DNA from: Siderastrea siderea
Taxonomy: Eukaryota; Cnidaria; Anthozoa; Scleractinia; Rhizangiidae
Assembly: GCA_964030785.1 (NCBI GenBank)
Contig: OZ034968.1
Coordinates: 33,889,686 to 33,953,685 of the forward strand
DNA: 64,000 bases
Direction: 5' to 3'
The notes under the pieces were generated by a model, which did not search any database, had not been told where the DNA came from, and saw only the letters and a program-made list of their open reading frames with translations. Position numbers and translations under genes: made by a program. Of this stretch, positions 1 to 6,707 are shown in pieces. Each line of letters opens with the position of its first letter. The first letter of the stretch is position 1.

Positions 1-168
1 GGTCGTGGGTTGGATGGTGACCATGCGATAGGCATTGATGCTAATGTCGGTGGGTGGCACCTTGAAAATCCGTAACGCCGGGTTGACGGTCCCTTCGGAA
101 CGCGGATGCGCTGGGGCAGCCCCTTCAGAGTAGGTAGGGGCTGTCACGCGTGACATCACATTCGGCAT
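1..168 (-). CDS. Probable Polinton major-capsid-type protein, N-terminus only
   Basis: An ATG at 168 opens a minus-strand frame that runs 56 codons without a stop to the window edge. The visible part ends in a hydrophobic stretch containing VPPTDISIN, which resembles the early region of the Polinton capsid-like family often annotated as F54H12.2-like in animal genomes. That match is from memory of the family and is not strong. The start lies two bases after the stop of the preceding basic-protein gene (TAACCATG), and a TATAAAAA motif on the minus strand at 226-233 could drive it. If it is the major capsid protein, it would form the icosahedral shell with the paralogous proteins at 1,024-3,130 and 8,428-9,480 as partners. 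Most of the gene lies outside the window. Confidence 0.45.
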   Translation of the reverse strand, partial: MPNVMSRVTAPTYSEGAAPAHPRSEGTVNPALRIFKVPPTDISINAYRMVTIQPTT

Positions 169-170
169 GG

Positions 171-404
171 TTAACGTCGTCGTCGTCGTCGTCGAGTAGT
201 GGTACCCCGTCGTCGTCGTGAGGGGTTTTTATAGCGTCGTGCTAAACGTTGTCTCAAATCAAACCCGGGGACTCTCATCACCTCGGCACTCAACCAGCCA
301 CCACGTTGTCCTCTCCTGAGTTTCCAAAAAGGATACAGTCCTCCCCATTGAGACAACCCTCGATCACTACGAATCAGTCGAGGTCGTGAATGCACGGGAT
401 CCAT
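171..404 (-). CDS. Small arginine-rich protein, putative virion core protein
   Basis: The frame encodes 77 residues from the ATG at 404; a frame extension by two codons would need a GTG start. The C-terminal third is almost all arginine and ends in seven consecutive arginines encoded by a GTC/GAC trinucleotide run, as expected of a DNA-condensing core protein. Residues 33-36 are QRGG, a motif shared by the two basic proteins upstream and similar to adenovirus protease cleavage sites. The start lies two bases after the upstream stop (TGAACATG). Function as a viral core or histone-like protein is inferred from charge, size and neighbours; I recognise no named family. It could also be a precursor cut at the RGG motif. 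Confidence 0.6.
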   Translation of the reverse strand: MDPVHSRPRLIRSDRGLSQWGGLYPFWKLRRGQRGGWLSAEVMRVPGFDLRQRLARRYKNPSRRRRGTTTRRRRRRR

Positions 405-406
405 GT

Positions 407-733
407 TCACACTCCCAAAATATCTCGCGCACGTTTGACTTGTTTGGGAAACAAAGCACTGGCCACACGCACGGCGTCTTTCACGTTCTTCTGATTCAAG
501 GCTTTCTTGGCTTGTTTGGTGATTTCTTTTTTGATGACTTGTTCGGCTTTGCGTTTAACACCGCGTGTTAACCCTGCATTCAATCCTCTCTTGATATTAC
601 TAGGCAGTTTTAAAGGATTTCGCGTGCTTTTAAGGCCTTGGAACCCACCACGCATGACCTCCCTCATCAACCCACTGCCATGTTGATCATACCACTCGTC
701 TGTCCGAAATCGTGTCAAACTTCCCCCTCGCAT
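407..733 (-). CDS. Basic 108-residue protein, putative core/pVII-like precursor
   Basis: The protein starts MRGGSLTRF at the ATG at 733 and is rich in Lys and Arg, with a long predicted helix around residues 55-95 (repeated KR, KK and Ala). MRGG occurs at residues 1-4 and again at 27-30. This fits the (M/I/L)xGG type of adenovirus-protease site, so removal of the first 30 residues is plausible. It sits between the pX-like gene and the arginine-rich gene, the arrangement of DNA-binding core proteins in adenovirus-like genomes. A minus-strand TATAAAAAG box at 788-796 lies about 55 bases upstream. The stop is two bases before the next ATG. Role in genome packaging is inferred. Confidence 0.6.
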   Translation of the reverse strand: MRGGSLTRFRTDEWYDQHGSGLMREVMRGGFQGLKSTRNPLKLPSNIKRGLNAGLTRGVKRKAEQVIKKEITKQAKKALNQKNVKDAVRVASALFPKQVKRARDILGV

Positions 734-787
734 GGTTGTCTTCTTTGCTCTTTCACCAAGGTCTATGCTTCACGTCACCCCCTTTGT

Positions 788-796
788 CTTTTTATA
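788..796 (-). promoter_or_regulatory. TATA box for the basic-protein gene at 407-733
   Basis: On the minus strand this reads TATAAAAAG, about 55 bases before the ATG at 733. The same motif precedes the start at 9,480 (9,508-9,515), the GRF gene (5,521-5,529), the pX-like gene (weaker CATAAAAAG, 1,020-1,027) and the capsid-type start at 168 (226-233), so it looks like a repeated promoter element of this mobile element. Confidence 0.55.
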
Positions 797-803
797 CCCC
801 CTC

Positions 804-992
804 TCATCGGCCTTTCTTTTTCTTCCGAGTGGTCGCTGCTTCGATGGCTTTTTTACCACCGTAACCCGCCGCACCACCCACCGCTCCCAACGCGGCAGCT
901 TTCCCCACGGCCATCAAGGCTGGCACGAGAGCGGCCAGAGGCAAGAGACCGCCTCGTTGCCTTCTTCTTCGACGTGCTCTTGTCTTTGGCAT
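804..992 (-). CDS. Adenovirus pX/mu-like membrane-active core peptide
   Basis: This is a 62-residue protein from the ATG at 992; the open frame continues upstream but overlaps the neighbouring gene, so the internal ATG is preferred. The layout is a short arginine cluster (residues 5-13), an RGG motif (13-15), a hydrophobic stretch LLPLAALVPALMAVGK followed by Ala/Gly-rich sequence, and a Lys/Arg tail. A basic segment, then RGG, then a Leu/Pro/Ala-rich amphipathic helix is the organisation of adenovirus pX (mu) precursors and of pX-like genes reported in adintoviruses. Expected role: genome condensation or membrane disruption during entry, after protease processing at or near RGG. A CATAAAAAG motif lies at 1,020-1,027 on the minus strand. 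Assignment rests on composition and layout. Confidence 0.6.
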   Translation of the reverse strand: MPKTRARRRRRQRGGLLPLAALVPALMAVGKAAALGAVGGAAGYGGKKAIEAATTRKKKKGR

Positions 993-1019
993 CTTTGACT
1001 GACCATCCCTTTTTTTTTC

Positions 1020-1027
1020 CTTTTTAT
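1020..1027 (-). promoter_or_regulatory. TATA-like box for the pX-like gene
   Basis: On the minus strand this reads CATAAAAAG, 30 bases before the ATG at 992. A core-promoter distance of about 30 would put the cap site almost on the start codon, giving a very short leader. Confidence 0.4.
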
Positions 1028-2073
1028 GCCTTTTTGAAGTGCAAGGTGACCAGGGTGTTGCCTTTGCCAAACCTGACCAACTTATCCTCGGTGCCAGACG
1101 TTTCGGTGACTTGCATTTGAATGATTTCCACCACTTCATTACGAAGCGGTAGATAATGAATGTGCAACGGTTCAAAGTACATGGTACCTCTGCCTTCCCG
1201 CTTGTAATGGATTTCTCGCAACAAATCGGTCACGCGATTGCCGACCATCATACTGCCTGCCACGTCCGAGTACACGTGCAACGATCGCGAGGGATCTCCC
1301 ACCACTGAACGAAACGCCACATTCAAGTTGGTGAAACGCCACCCACAACTCATACTCAATCGTAAATGATCCGGTGAAAATGAACGCACCGTCCAAAAGA
1401 CCGGGTTGTGCTGATCGTCGTCCACATCGTTCCAATCGTTGTCAACGGGTTTTGTCATGTTGGGGATTTGATCCCCCATGAAGTCTTGTTGTAAGTTTGG
1501 ACCCAAAATCAACCCACTGCTAATTTTACGTAACCATCCCATCTTGACAGCCAACTTGGTGTAGATGTACAGGGCTGGCGTGTCAGTTTTGCAATGACAG
1601 ACATTGGTGTTGTCAATGATGAGATCGTCGCCTTCCCAACGAAACTTGACGTATCTGTGTTTGCCTTGATCATTGGTAAACCGACCTCCTTGAATCGCCG
1701 TTTCCTTGCGTCGTTGTTCCAAGTGAGCAATGGCGGCTTTCATGAAACTCACCCCATCCACCACCCAATCCAAATGTTGAATGTCATTGATGAGGGTTTG
1801 CGCGCTGTCTCTTCGCCCGACCGTTTCCCCGTCTTTTCCACCCGGTTTGGGGTAGGTTTGGTCCCAGGTCGTCGACATGATGTACCCATCTTTTTGCACC
1901 AACTCGTACAAATTGACGTGCGTATCCGGTAAGGAAATGGCACTCAACCCCACTTGCCATCCACCTCCTTGTAACCGTAACGGTTGAGGTAAACGAATCT
2001 TGAAGGAATTGGCTTGGTTGTTGGGAAATTCATGTCGGTTGGCATGACTGGGTAACGTCACGTAGAACGACAT
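1024..2073 (-). CDS. Capsid-type structural protein, paralogue 1
   Basis: The protein has 349 residues and starts MSFYVTLPSHAN at the ATG at 2,073. It belongs to a Polinton-linked family that begins MSFY-type, continues with a W-V-G-L segment near residues 38-43 and ends with a conserved block: VYSDV...VGNRVTDLLREI, then HYLPLRNEVVEI and a final TLVTLHFK. The gene at 2,087-3,130 has the same three blocks and is the closest relative; 8,428-9,480 is a distant third copy. No hydrophobic signal or enzyme motif is evident and the predicted fold is beta-rich, so a virion shell role (minor capsid or penton-like) is inferred; no biochemical role is known to me. The gap to the upstream gene is 13 bases. 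A TTTAAAAGG motif at 2,103-2,110 could act as a TATA box. Confidence 0.75.
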   Translation of the reverse strand: MSFYVTLPSHANRHEFPNNQANSFKIRLPQPLRLQGGGWQVGLSAISLPDTHVNLYELVQKDGYIMSTTWDQTYPKPGGKDGETVGRRDSAQTLINDIQHLDWVVDGVSFMKAAIAHLEQRRKETAIQGGRFTNDQGKHRYVKFRWEGDDLIIDNTNVCHCKTDTPALYIYTKLAVKMGWLRKISSGLILGPNLQQDFMGDQIPNMTKPVDNDWNDVDDDQHNPVFWTVRSFSPDHLRLSMSCGWRFTNLNVAFRSVVGDPSRSLHVYSDVAGSMMVGNRVTDLLREIHYKREGRGTMYFEPLHIHYLPLRNEVVEIIQMQVTETSGTEDKLVRFGKGNTLVTLHFKKA

Positions 2074-2086
2074 TTTCTCTTCTTCT

Positions 2087-3130
2087 TCACACTACCACTT
2101 CCCTTTTAAAGTGGAGGGTCAAGAGGGTATGTCCTTCACCAAACTTGGCCAGATCCCCATTGATTTCGGCCACCTGGGTTTCCACGATTTCCACCACTTC
2201 GTTGCGTACTGGGACATATTGAATATGTCGAGGTTCAAAGTGCGTGGTGTTTTGTGGCTGGTACTTGATTTCTCGTAAGAGATCAGTGATACGACCACCC
2301 ACCATACTGCTGGTCCCTACATCACAATACACGTGCAAAGGACGCGTGGAGGGAAATTCCGACGAGGGACGAAAGGTGTTGTTCAAATTCACAAACCGCC
2401 AAGGACACGATAGACTCAATTTCACATAATCCCCCTCCACTTTCCAAAAGATGGGTTTGTTGGCGGCATCGCGGATATCCGTCGGGGTGGGAATGGTGGA
2501 AATGCCTTGAAATTCTTGCAAGAGATTCGGGCCTAATCGATACTGGCCGGGAGACACTTGTTCAATCCATCCCATTCTCAGGGCCAAGGTTCTACCCCAT
2601 GACACGTGCGCCACTTGTCGTTTGTAATCCACATTGGTCGTATTCAATAACAAATCCCCTTCGGAGGTCCATTCAAAGGTCGGGACCAATTTGACGCCAT
2701 TGTCCTCTGTCCATTTGTTTTTGGGTTGGGTTTGTTTCGCACGGCTTTGCTCGTAACGGTACACCAGTTGATGAAAAAAGTGCGATCCCGTCGACGAAGT
2801 CATCTCCTTTCTCATATCTCGACCGTAGACAGTGAGTTCGCGACGTTCATGGTACCAGCGATCGTTGCCTTGATCGTCTTGGGCATACACCCGTTCGTGC
2901 CATCGTACATACAACAGAGGATGGGAATCACCCACGCCTCCTTCTTCCGCTACCACGGGAATGGTGGGTAAGGATAAACTCACCATACCCACCATCCATC
3001 CTCGTCCCATAAATCGAATGGGTTTAGGCAATCGGTTTCTGAAATGATGGCTCTTGTTCCCAGGGAACTCTTTGGTACTCGCATGACTCATCAACGTCAC
3101 GTAAAACGAAGAATTGGGCACCAACGTCAT
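2087..3130 (-). CDS. Capsid-type structural protein, paralogue 2
   Basis: This 347-residue protein starts at the ATG at 3,130; the family block SFYVTLMSHAS begins at residue 8, so the start is a few residues longer than in paralogue 1. The GWMVGM segment, VYCDVGTSSMVGGRITDLL, QYVPVRNEVVEIVE and the terminal TLLTLHFKRE align by eye with paralogue 1, and the two are adjacent in the same direction, indicating tandem duplication followed by divergence. The start codon is three bases after the integrase stop (TAAAAAATG), so expression from a shared transcript with reinitiation is plausible. A structural virion role is inferred from family and context. The frame is intact. Confidence 0.75.
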   Translation of the reverse strand: MTLVPNSSFYVTLMSHASTKEFPGNKSHHFRNRLPKPIRFMGRGWMVGMVSLSLPTIPVVAEEGGVGDSHPLLYVRWHERVYAQDDQGNDRWYHERRELTVYGRDMRKEMTSSTGSHFFHQLVYRYEQSRAKQTQPKNKWTEDNGVKLVPTFEWTSEGDLLLNTTNVDYKRQVAHVSWGRTLALRMGWIEQVSPGQYRLGPNLLQEFQGISTIPTPTDIRDAANKPIFWKVEGDYVKLSLSCPWRFVNLNNTFRPSSEFPSTRPLHVYCDVGTSSMVGGRITDLLREIKYQPQNTTHFEPRHIQYVPVRNEVVEIVETQVAEINGDLAKFGEGHTLLTLHFKREVVV

Positions 3131-3133
3131 TTT

Positions 3134-4294
3134 TTAGTCGCGTCGTCGTCTTTTGGGTGGGCTTGTCTCTTTAGTCTTCAGTTGTCGTTTGGGTGGGCTT
3201 GTCTCTTTCCTCTGGGATGGTTGGAGAGACGTCACGTCTTGACTACTAATCCAACTATTGTACTTGTCTGGCCACCCTTTCCACTTGACCAACCAACGAT
3301 CTTTTTGACGCTTAAGTACCTTTTCGATCCGAAATACCTCGGACACATGGACTTTTTGTAAATCCTCTTCATAAAACGTGCCTTGGGCGGGGGTGTCATC
3401 CCATTCGTGAATCTTATACGTGGGCACGGATCCCGGGATCACACGATGCACGACAAACACTTCTTCGGTCCAACCGGGTAAATAGCCTTTTTCAAAGGTA
3501 CGATGAATCTTGTTGAGACGTACACGATCCCCCACTTTGAATTTAGGTTTTTTCTGACCTTTCCATCGTTTGGCATACAATCGTTTCCACACCGCTTCTT
3601 CGTTGTCCCATGTCACGTCTTGAGGGGCCATGCCAATACTTCGATGCCGTGTGGCATTATAGCCTTGCACCAACTCGGGTAAGACATCGTCAAACCGTAA
3701 GGTGTTGGCAGCGGTGAAATAACGGTACAACCGTTCTTTCAAGGTGCGATTAAATCGTTCCACCACACTGGCTTTCGCATCCCCTTCGGTGGAAAAATGT
3801 TGAATGCCTTGCTCGTCAAGCCATCGTTGAAAGGTCCGGTTGTAAAATTCTTTCCCTCGATCCGTTTGCAATCGATTGGGTTGACGTCGTCCTTTCAAAA
3901 TCTTCTCAAAGGCATGGACCAACGCCACCCCGGTTTTGTCTTTCAACGGTTGTACCCACGCGTACTTGGACAAGACATCCAATACCGTCAACAAGTATCG
4001 TATACCCCGATTATACTTGGCCAACGGTTGCACTTCCACTAAATCTGCTACCCATTGATCATCTAATCCTCCTACGATCACGGGTACGGTGGGAAAACGA
4101 CGACGTCGAGGTTTATGCAAGGTGTAGGCCAAATCCCGTTCCAAAACCCGTTGAGCTTTTTTCAAGGGGAGACGATGGGCTTTAGCAAACCGTTGCACCC
4201 CTCCTAAACTGCCGGGGGCTCGAGGATCGTGGTAACGATTCAACCATTGTTGGGACACATCCTTTTTCTTTCGAGGGGCCATACGTTCTGGCAT
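3134..4294 (-). CDS. Polinton-type RVE integrase with C-terminal chromodomain
   Basis: The protein has 386 residues from the ATG at 4,294; a second ATG at 4,282 is possible. Residues about 12-65 form a helical, basic N-terminal region. The DDE core follows: D84 in ADLVEVQ, D145 in QTDRGKEF and E179 in VVERFNRTLKERL, typical of retroviral-type integrases and of Polintons. Residues 252-300 are an SH3-like segment (FKVGDRVRL). A chromodomain at about 317-352 has the aromatic residues of the methyl-lysine pocket (F321, W334, W338, W341). The tail carries KETSPPKR twice. Role: cutting and joining element ends into host DNA, with the chromodomain probably steering insertion to methylated chromatin. 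The frame is complete, so the enzyme may be functional. The 5-prime end overlaps the upstream small gene by 55 bases. Confidence 0.93.
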   Translation of the reverse strand: MPERMAPRKKKDVSQQWLNRYHDPRAPGSLGGVQRFAKAHRLPLKKAQRVLERDLAYTLHKPRRRRFPTVPVIVGGLDDQWVADLVEVQPLAKYNRGIRYLLTVLDVLSKYAWVQPLKDKTGVALVHAFEKILKGRRQPNRLQTDRGKEFYNRTFQRWLDEQGIQHFSTEGDAKASVVERFNRTLKERLYRYFTAANTLRFDDVLPELVQGYNATRHRSIGMAPQDVTWDNEEAVWKRLYAKRWKGQKKPKFKVGDRVRLNKIHRTFEKGYLPGWTEEVFVVHRVIPGSVPTYKIHEWDDTPAQGTFYEEDLQKVHVSEVFRIEKVLKRQKDRWLVKWKGWPDKYNSWISSQDVTSLQPSQRKETSPPKRQLKTKETSPPKRRRRD

Positions 4295-4593
4295 TCATCC
4301 CATAAGGTCGGTATAGTGGGGACCGTGTCGGGATGCGCCTTTTGAATGATTCGATACCATCGCCATGCGTTCGGATGAGCTTTTAACCATAAGACAAACA
4401 CCACCCATCGATACAGGTTGCGGTCGACGTGGGTTTCTTCAAAGAGGTGGAGAGGATGCGTGTCCTCGGGACAAGGGGGAATGGGGATTTTGGACCCGGG
4501 TTGGTGATCATATAAGACTTGGCAAAGGGTTTGATGACATTGCCATTGTACCAGGGACAAGACAGAATCCCACGCATAACACACAGACTCCAT
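4240..4593 (-). CDS. Hypothetical 117-residue protein upstream of integrase
   Basis: The frame starts at the ATG at 4,593 (MESVCYAWDSVLSL); a 20-codon extension would need a GTG. It is rich in Trp, His and Pro, with repeated W residues around 65-110 and scattered Cys, but has no zinc-finger spacing I recognise. It overlaps the integrase start by 55 bases in another frame, which supports coding because the overlap is maintained without stops. A helper of the integrase or an early protein is possible, but no function can be assigned. Confidence 0.5.
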   Translation of the reverse strand: MESVCYAWDSVLSLVQWQCHQTLCQVLYDHQPGSKIPIPPCPEDTHPLHLFEETHVDRNLYRWVVFVLWLKAHPNAWRWYRIIQKAHPDTVPTIPTLWDECQNVWPLERKRMCPNNG

Positions 4594-4611
4594 GGTGACA
4601 TTGATAAAAAA

Positions 4612-4617
4612 TTTATT
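4612..4617 (-). terminator. Polyadenylation signal for the GRF zinc-finger gene
   Basis: On the minus strand this reads AATAAA, 20 bases after the stop codon at 4,637-4,639 and just before the next gene's start at 4,593. Confidence 0.5.
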
Positions 4618-4636
4618 CCTACTCCTTTTTAATACA

Positions 4637-5488
4637 TTAAAAGAGTCGTCCACAGGTGATGGTCTCTAGACCTTTCTGCCAGTTGTCCACACTGTCACTG
4701 TATTTAGGGGGTGGTGGAGCTGGGGCTACCATCATTTCTTGACGGTTCTTGAGATCTTGAATTTCTCGTAACAATTGTTTCTCATAATCTGTCAGGGGCC
4801 GATCCACGTCCTCTTTCCTTTGGACTCGAGGTGGCGGGCCAGGGATGTCATAGCCCCTCTTGGGATATCCTCGAGCATCACGGTTGGGTGGTTCAGCTTG
4901 TTGGTCGGCTTTTTTGGGGGGATGGTCATGAAACCAAGTCCAGTACTTGGGACCCAAGGGTTGATCAGCCCATCGGAAGAAGCCACACGTTTTCTTGGAA
5001 AAAGTCAGAAACAAGCGATCGGGGTTCTGAGTCGAATGGCTCTGTTGAAGCGTGGCGGGTTCACGGCAAAAGCATTGCAAACCACCCCACATGTCCAACA
5101 CTTTTACATGAGGTTGACTATACACAGCTTTCATATACTCCAGAACTTGATCTTGTCCACAAAACAGCAAACACGGTTGCATGGGACATTTCACATACTT
5201 CCATCCCTTTTGAGATTCTCGGGCCTCCAAACGCACATCATGGCAAGGGCATACCATATAGTCCACCGAACTGGGAGGATCTTCGGCATACGTCACCATG
5301 TATTCAGGTGGGGACACCATATCATTCAATTCTTTCATCATATCTTCCACCGCAGCTCGAGTGTCGTCCACAGCAGCTCGAGTGTCTTCGACCACTTCGC
5401 GCACCACAGGATCACAGTCCACATTCTCTTTCTTTTTCTTCTTCCCCGCAGGGTGTACGCTTGGCTTTCTCTTCCGATCCACAGACAT
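4637..5488 (-). CDS. GRF-type zinc-finger protein
   Basis: The protein has 283 residues from the ATG at 5,488; the longer frame would start at GTG 5,512, which I reject because a TATA box lies at 5,521-5,529. Order of features: basic nuclear-signal-like region (residues 5-20, KRK and KKKKK); a short acidic tandem repeat EDTRAAV/DDTRAAV (34-48) that looks helical; a first Cys/His cluster (C80, C82, H83, C101, C106, C110); then a GRF-like finger with C139-F-C141, RLFLTFS (158-164) and CGFFRWAD (168-175); a Pro-rich spacer; a predicted helix 233-252; and a Pro/Tyr tail (APPPPKY). GRF fingers bind single-stranded DNA or RNA in APE2, TOP3A and NEIL3, so a role in element DNA replication or repair is inferred. 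It is divergent from the SLOG-like gene. Confidence 0.75.
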   Translation of the reverse strand: MSVDRKRKPSVHPAGKKKKKENVDCDPVVREVVEDTRAAVDDTRAAVEDMMKELNDMVSPPEYMVTYAEDPPSSVDYMVCPCHDVRLEARESQKGWKYVKCPMQPCLLFCGQDQVLEYMKAVYSQPHVKVLDMWGGLQCFCREPATLQQSHSTQNPDRLFLTFSKKTCGFFRWADQPLGPKYWTWFHDHPPKKADQQAEPPNRDARGYPKRGYDIPGPPPRVQRKEDVDRPLTDYEKQLLREIQDLKNRQEMMVAPAPPPPKYSDSVDNWQKGLETITCGRLF

Positions 5489-5520
5489 CGTGCTCAAAGA
5501 TTTTTCACCCACCCCATGCC

Positions 5521-5660
5521 TTTTTATACCTTAGACCCTTACCTGTCATTGGTCAGCTTATCCTACCCATATAAGGACTTCTCGTGTTCTCATTGGTCAG
5601 CTTTTCCCTATCCATAGTGAGTCCTCTCGTGTTCCCATTGGTCCGTTGTCCCTATTTAAG
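5521..5660. promoter_or_regulatory. Bidirectional promoter with 45-bp CCAAT-box repeats
   Basis: A unit of 44-45 bases beginning CATTGGTCAGCTT occurs at 5,547-5,590 and 5,591-5,635 and partially at 5,636-5,660, placing inverted CCAAT boxes (ATTGG) at 5,548, 5,592 and 5,637. A minus-strand TATAAAAA box at 5,521-5,529 faces the GRF gene 33 bases away. CTATTTAAG at 5,652-5,660 faces the SLOG-like gene 38 bases away. Two or three CCAAT boxes at fixed spacing are typical of NF-Y-driven promoters, so both genes are probably co-regulated. Confidence 0.65.
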
Positions 5661-5697
5661 ACGGCCCCTTGGTCTCTAGATCTTCATTCTCAAAGCA

Positions 5698-6393
5698 ATG
5701 CCCCCAGACATTGATATGATCGGAGAACAAGATCTCGATGCCTTGGAACTGCAAGTGGGTTATGGCCATGTGGTGTACACCGGGGGAGCCAGAGGCACGG
5801 ACGAACTCGTCGAAGAACTGGGTAAACAGTTTGGGATGCAAGTCGAAGTCCTAGTCCCCCCGAACCATCCTCGAGCTACTTTCATCAGCCCTTCTACCGT
5901 GGAAGTCTTGATGCTGGCCAACCCCCATCTTCACCAGGCAGCGGAGAAACTAGGCAAACAGATGCCCAGTCATTTTTACACCCTGCAATTGCTACAACGC
6001 AATTATCAAATTGCCAAAAGAGCCCATACGATCTATGCGTTTGGCATCTTGGAACAGGATCATAAACGTGTGAAAGGAGGCACTGGTTGGACCGTGCAAT
6101 TGGCTATGGATCAAGGCAAACCTGTCTATCTCTTTGACATACCCAGTCAAGCATGGTACCGCTCGGACCATTACTACCAAGTCAACGAGAATGCCGCCAC
6201 CCTGGTGACTGGCAGTCAATTTGTTCCTTGGGGACCTAAAAAGCCCACCCTTCATCAAAGCAGTGCTATTGTGGGATCCCGGGATGTGGACGACAAAACC
6301 CGAGCCGAAATTCAAGCCTTATTCAATCGCACGTTCTGTCTACCCGAGAACATTGATCAATTACGCATGGAACTGGAAGACTTTCATTTGTAA
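5698..6393 (+). CDS. SLOG-superfamily (DprA/LOG-like) Rossmann protein
   Basis: The protein has 231 residues from the first ATG after the TATA-like box. Motifs in order: VYTGGARGTDELVEELG (26-42), a glycine-rich loop and helix of the SLOG type; VLVPPNHPRA (51-60); RNYQIAKRAHTIYAFG (101-116); GGTGWTVQLAMDQGKPVYLFD (127-147), resembling the GGTGT-plus-helix element of LOG/DprA proteins; and IVGSRD (191-196). SLOG domains bind nucleotides or nucleotide-derived ligands and occur in DprA, lysine-decarboxylase-like LOG enzymes and bacterial defence sensors. The catalytic PGGxGTxxE signature of LOG phosphoribohydrolases is not intact here, so ligand binding without that reaction is likely. In this element it may sense or modify a nucleotide, or handle DNA as DprA does; this is inference. 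Similar proteins occur in animal genomes as uncharacterised loci. The frame is intact. Confidence 0.75.
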   Translation: MPPDIDMIGEQDLDALELQVGYGHVVYTGGARGTDELVEELGKQFGMQVEVLVPPNHPRATFISPSTVEVLMLANPHLHQAAEKLGKQMPSHFYTLQLLQRNYQIAKRAHTIYAFGILEQDHKRVKGGTGWTVQLAMDQGKPVYLFDIPSQAWYRSDHYYQVNENAATLVTGSQFVPWGPKKPTLHQSSAIVGSRDVDDKTRAEIQALFNRTFCLPENIDQLRMELEDFHL

Positions 6394-6394
6394 T

Positions 6395-6531
6395 TGTACA
6401 TAGTCATTTTTTTACTTTTGAATTGTACATAGCCTTTTCAATTTCTTAGTTTTTATTTTCCAATTGTACATAGCTTTCTTTTTCAATTTTTATTTTTTCA
6501 AACTGTAGATAGCTTTTTCCAATTGTACATA
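6395..6531 (+). promoter_or_regulatory. Five Pumilio-type TGTANATA motifs in the probable 3-prime UTR
   Basis: TGTACATA occurs at 6,395, 6,424, 6,465 and 6,524 and TGTAGATA at 6,504, each within a repeated AATTGTACATAG context and directly after the SLOG stop codon. All five match the PUF-protein element UGUANAUA in the RNA sense of that gene. Between them the sequence is T-rich. A role in mRNA silencing or localisation is inferred; DNA-level repetition with no RNA role is the alternative. Confidence 0.5.
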
Positions 6532-6707
6532 GGTGCGCCCCAACCCGCGTGGCAAAGAACACAGACAACCATTTGTAAAAAACATCAACTCTTTTTTAAT
6601 TAAAAAATAAAAACTGACAACACTGGTTTTGCACTATGGTCATAAATAAATGTCTCTTGACTCACAGTAGTCTTGACTCACAATAAAAAACTCAACATGT
6701 TTAAAGT
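6532..6707. other. AT-rich convergent 3-prime region
   Basis: AATAAA occurs on the plus strand near 6,605 and in the overlapping AATAAATA at 6,645-6,652, and ATTAAA on the minus strand near 6,595-6,600. These can terminate the SLOG-like mRNA and the minus-strand gene at 6,708. No coding potential seen. Confidence 0.4.

Noticed and set aside
638..1120. Plus-strand 160-codon frame
   Set aside because: Antisense shadow of the pX-like and basic-protein genes; low-complexity Pro/Leu/Ser composition.
4775..5617. Plus-strand 280- and 247-codon frames over the GRF gene
   Set aside because: They run opposite to a gene with clear zinc-binding residues and have no domain of their own; the starts are non-ATG or arbitrary.
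5698..6393. Bacterial contamination as the source of the SLOG-like gene
   Set aside because: It sits in a eukaryotic-type element with TATA/CCAAT promoter and polyadenylation signals, flanked by Polinton genes, and has no Shine-Dalgarno context.
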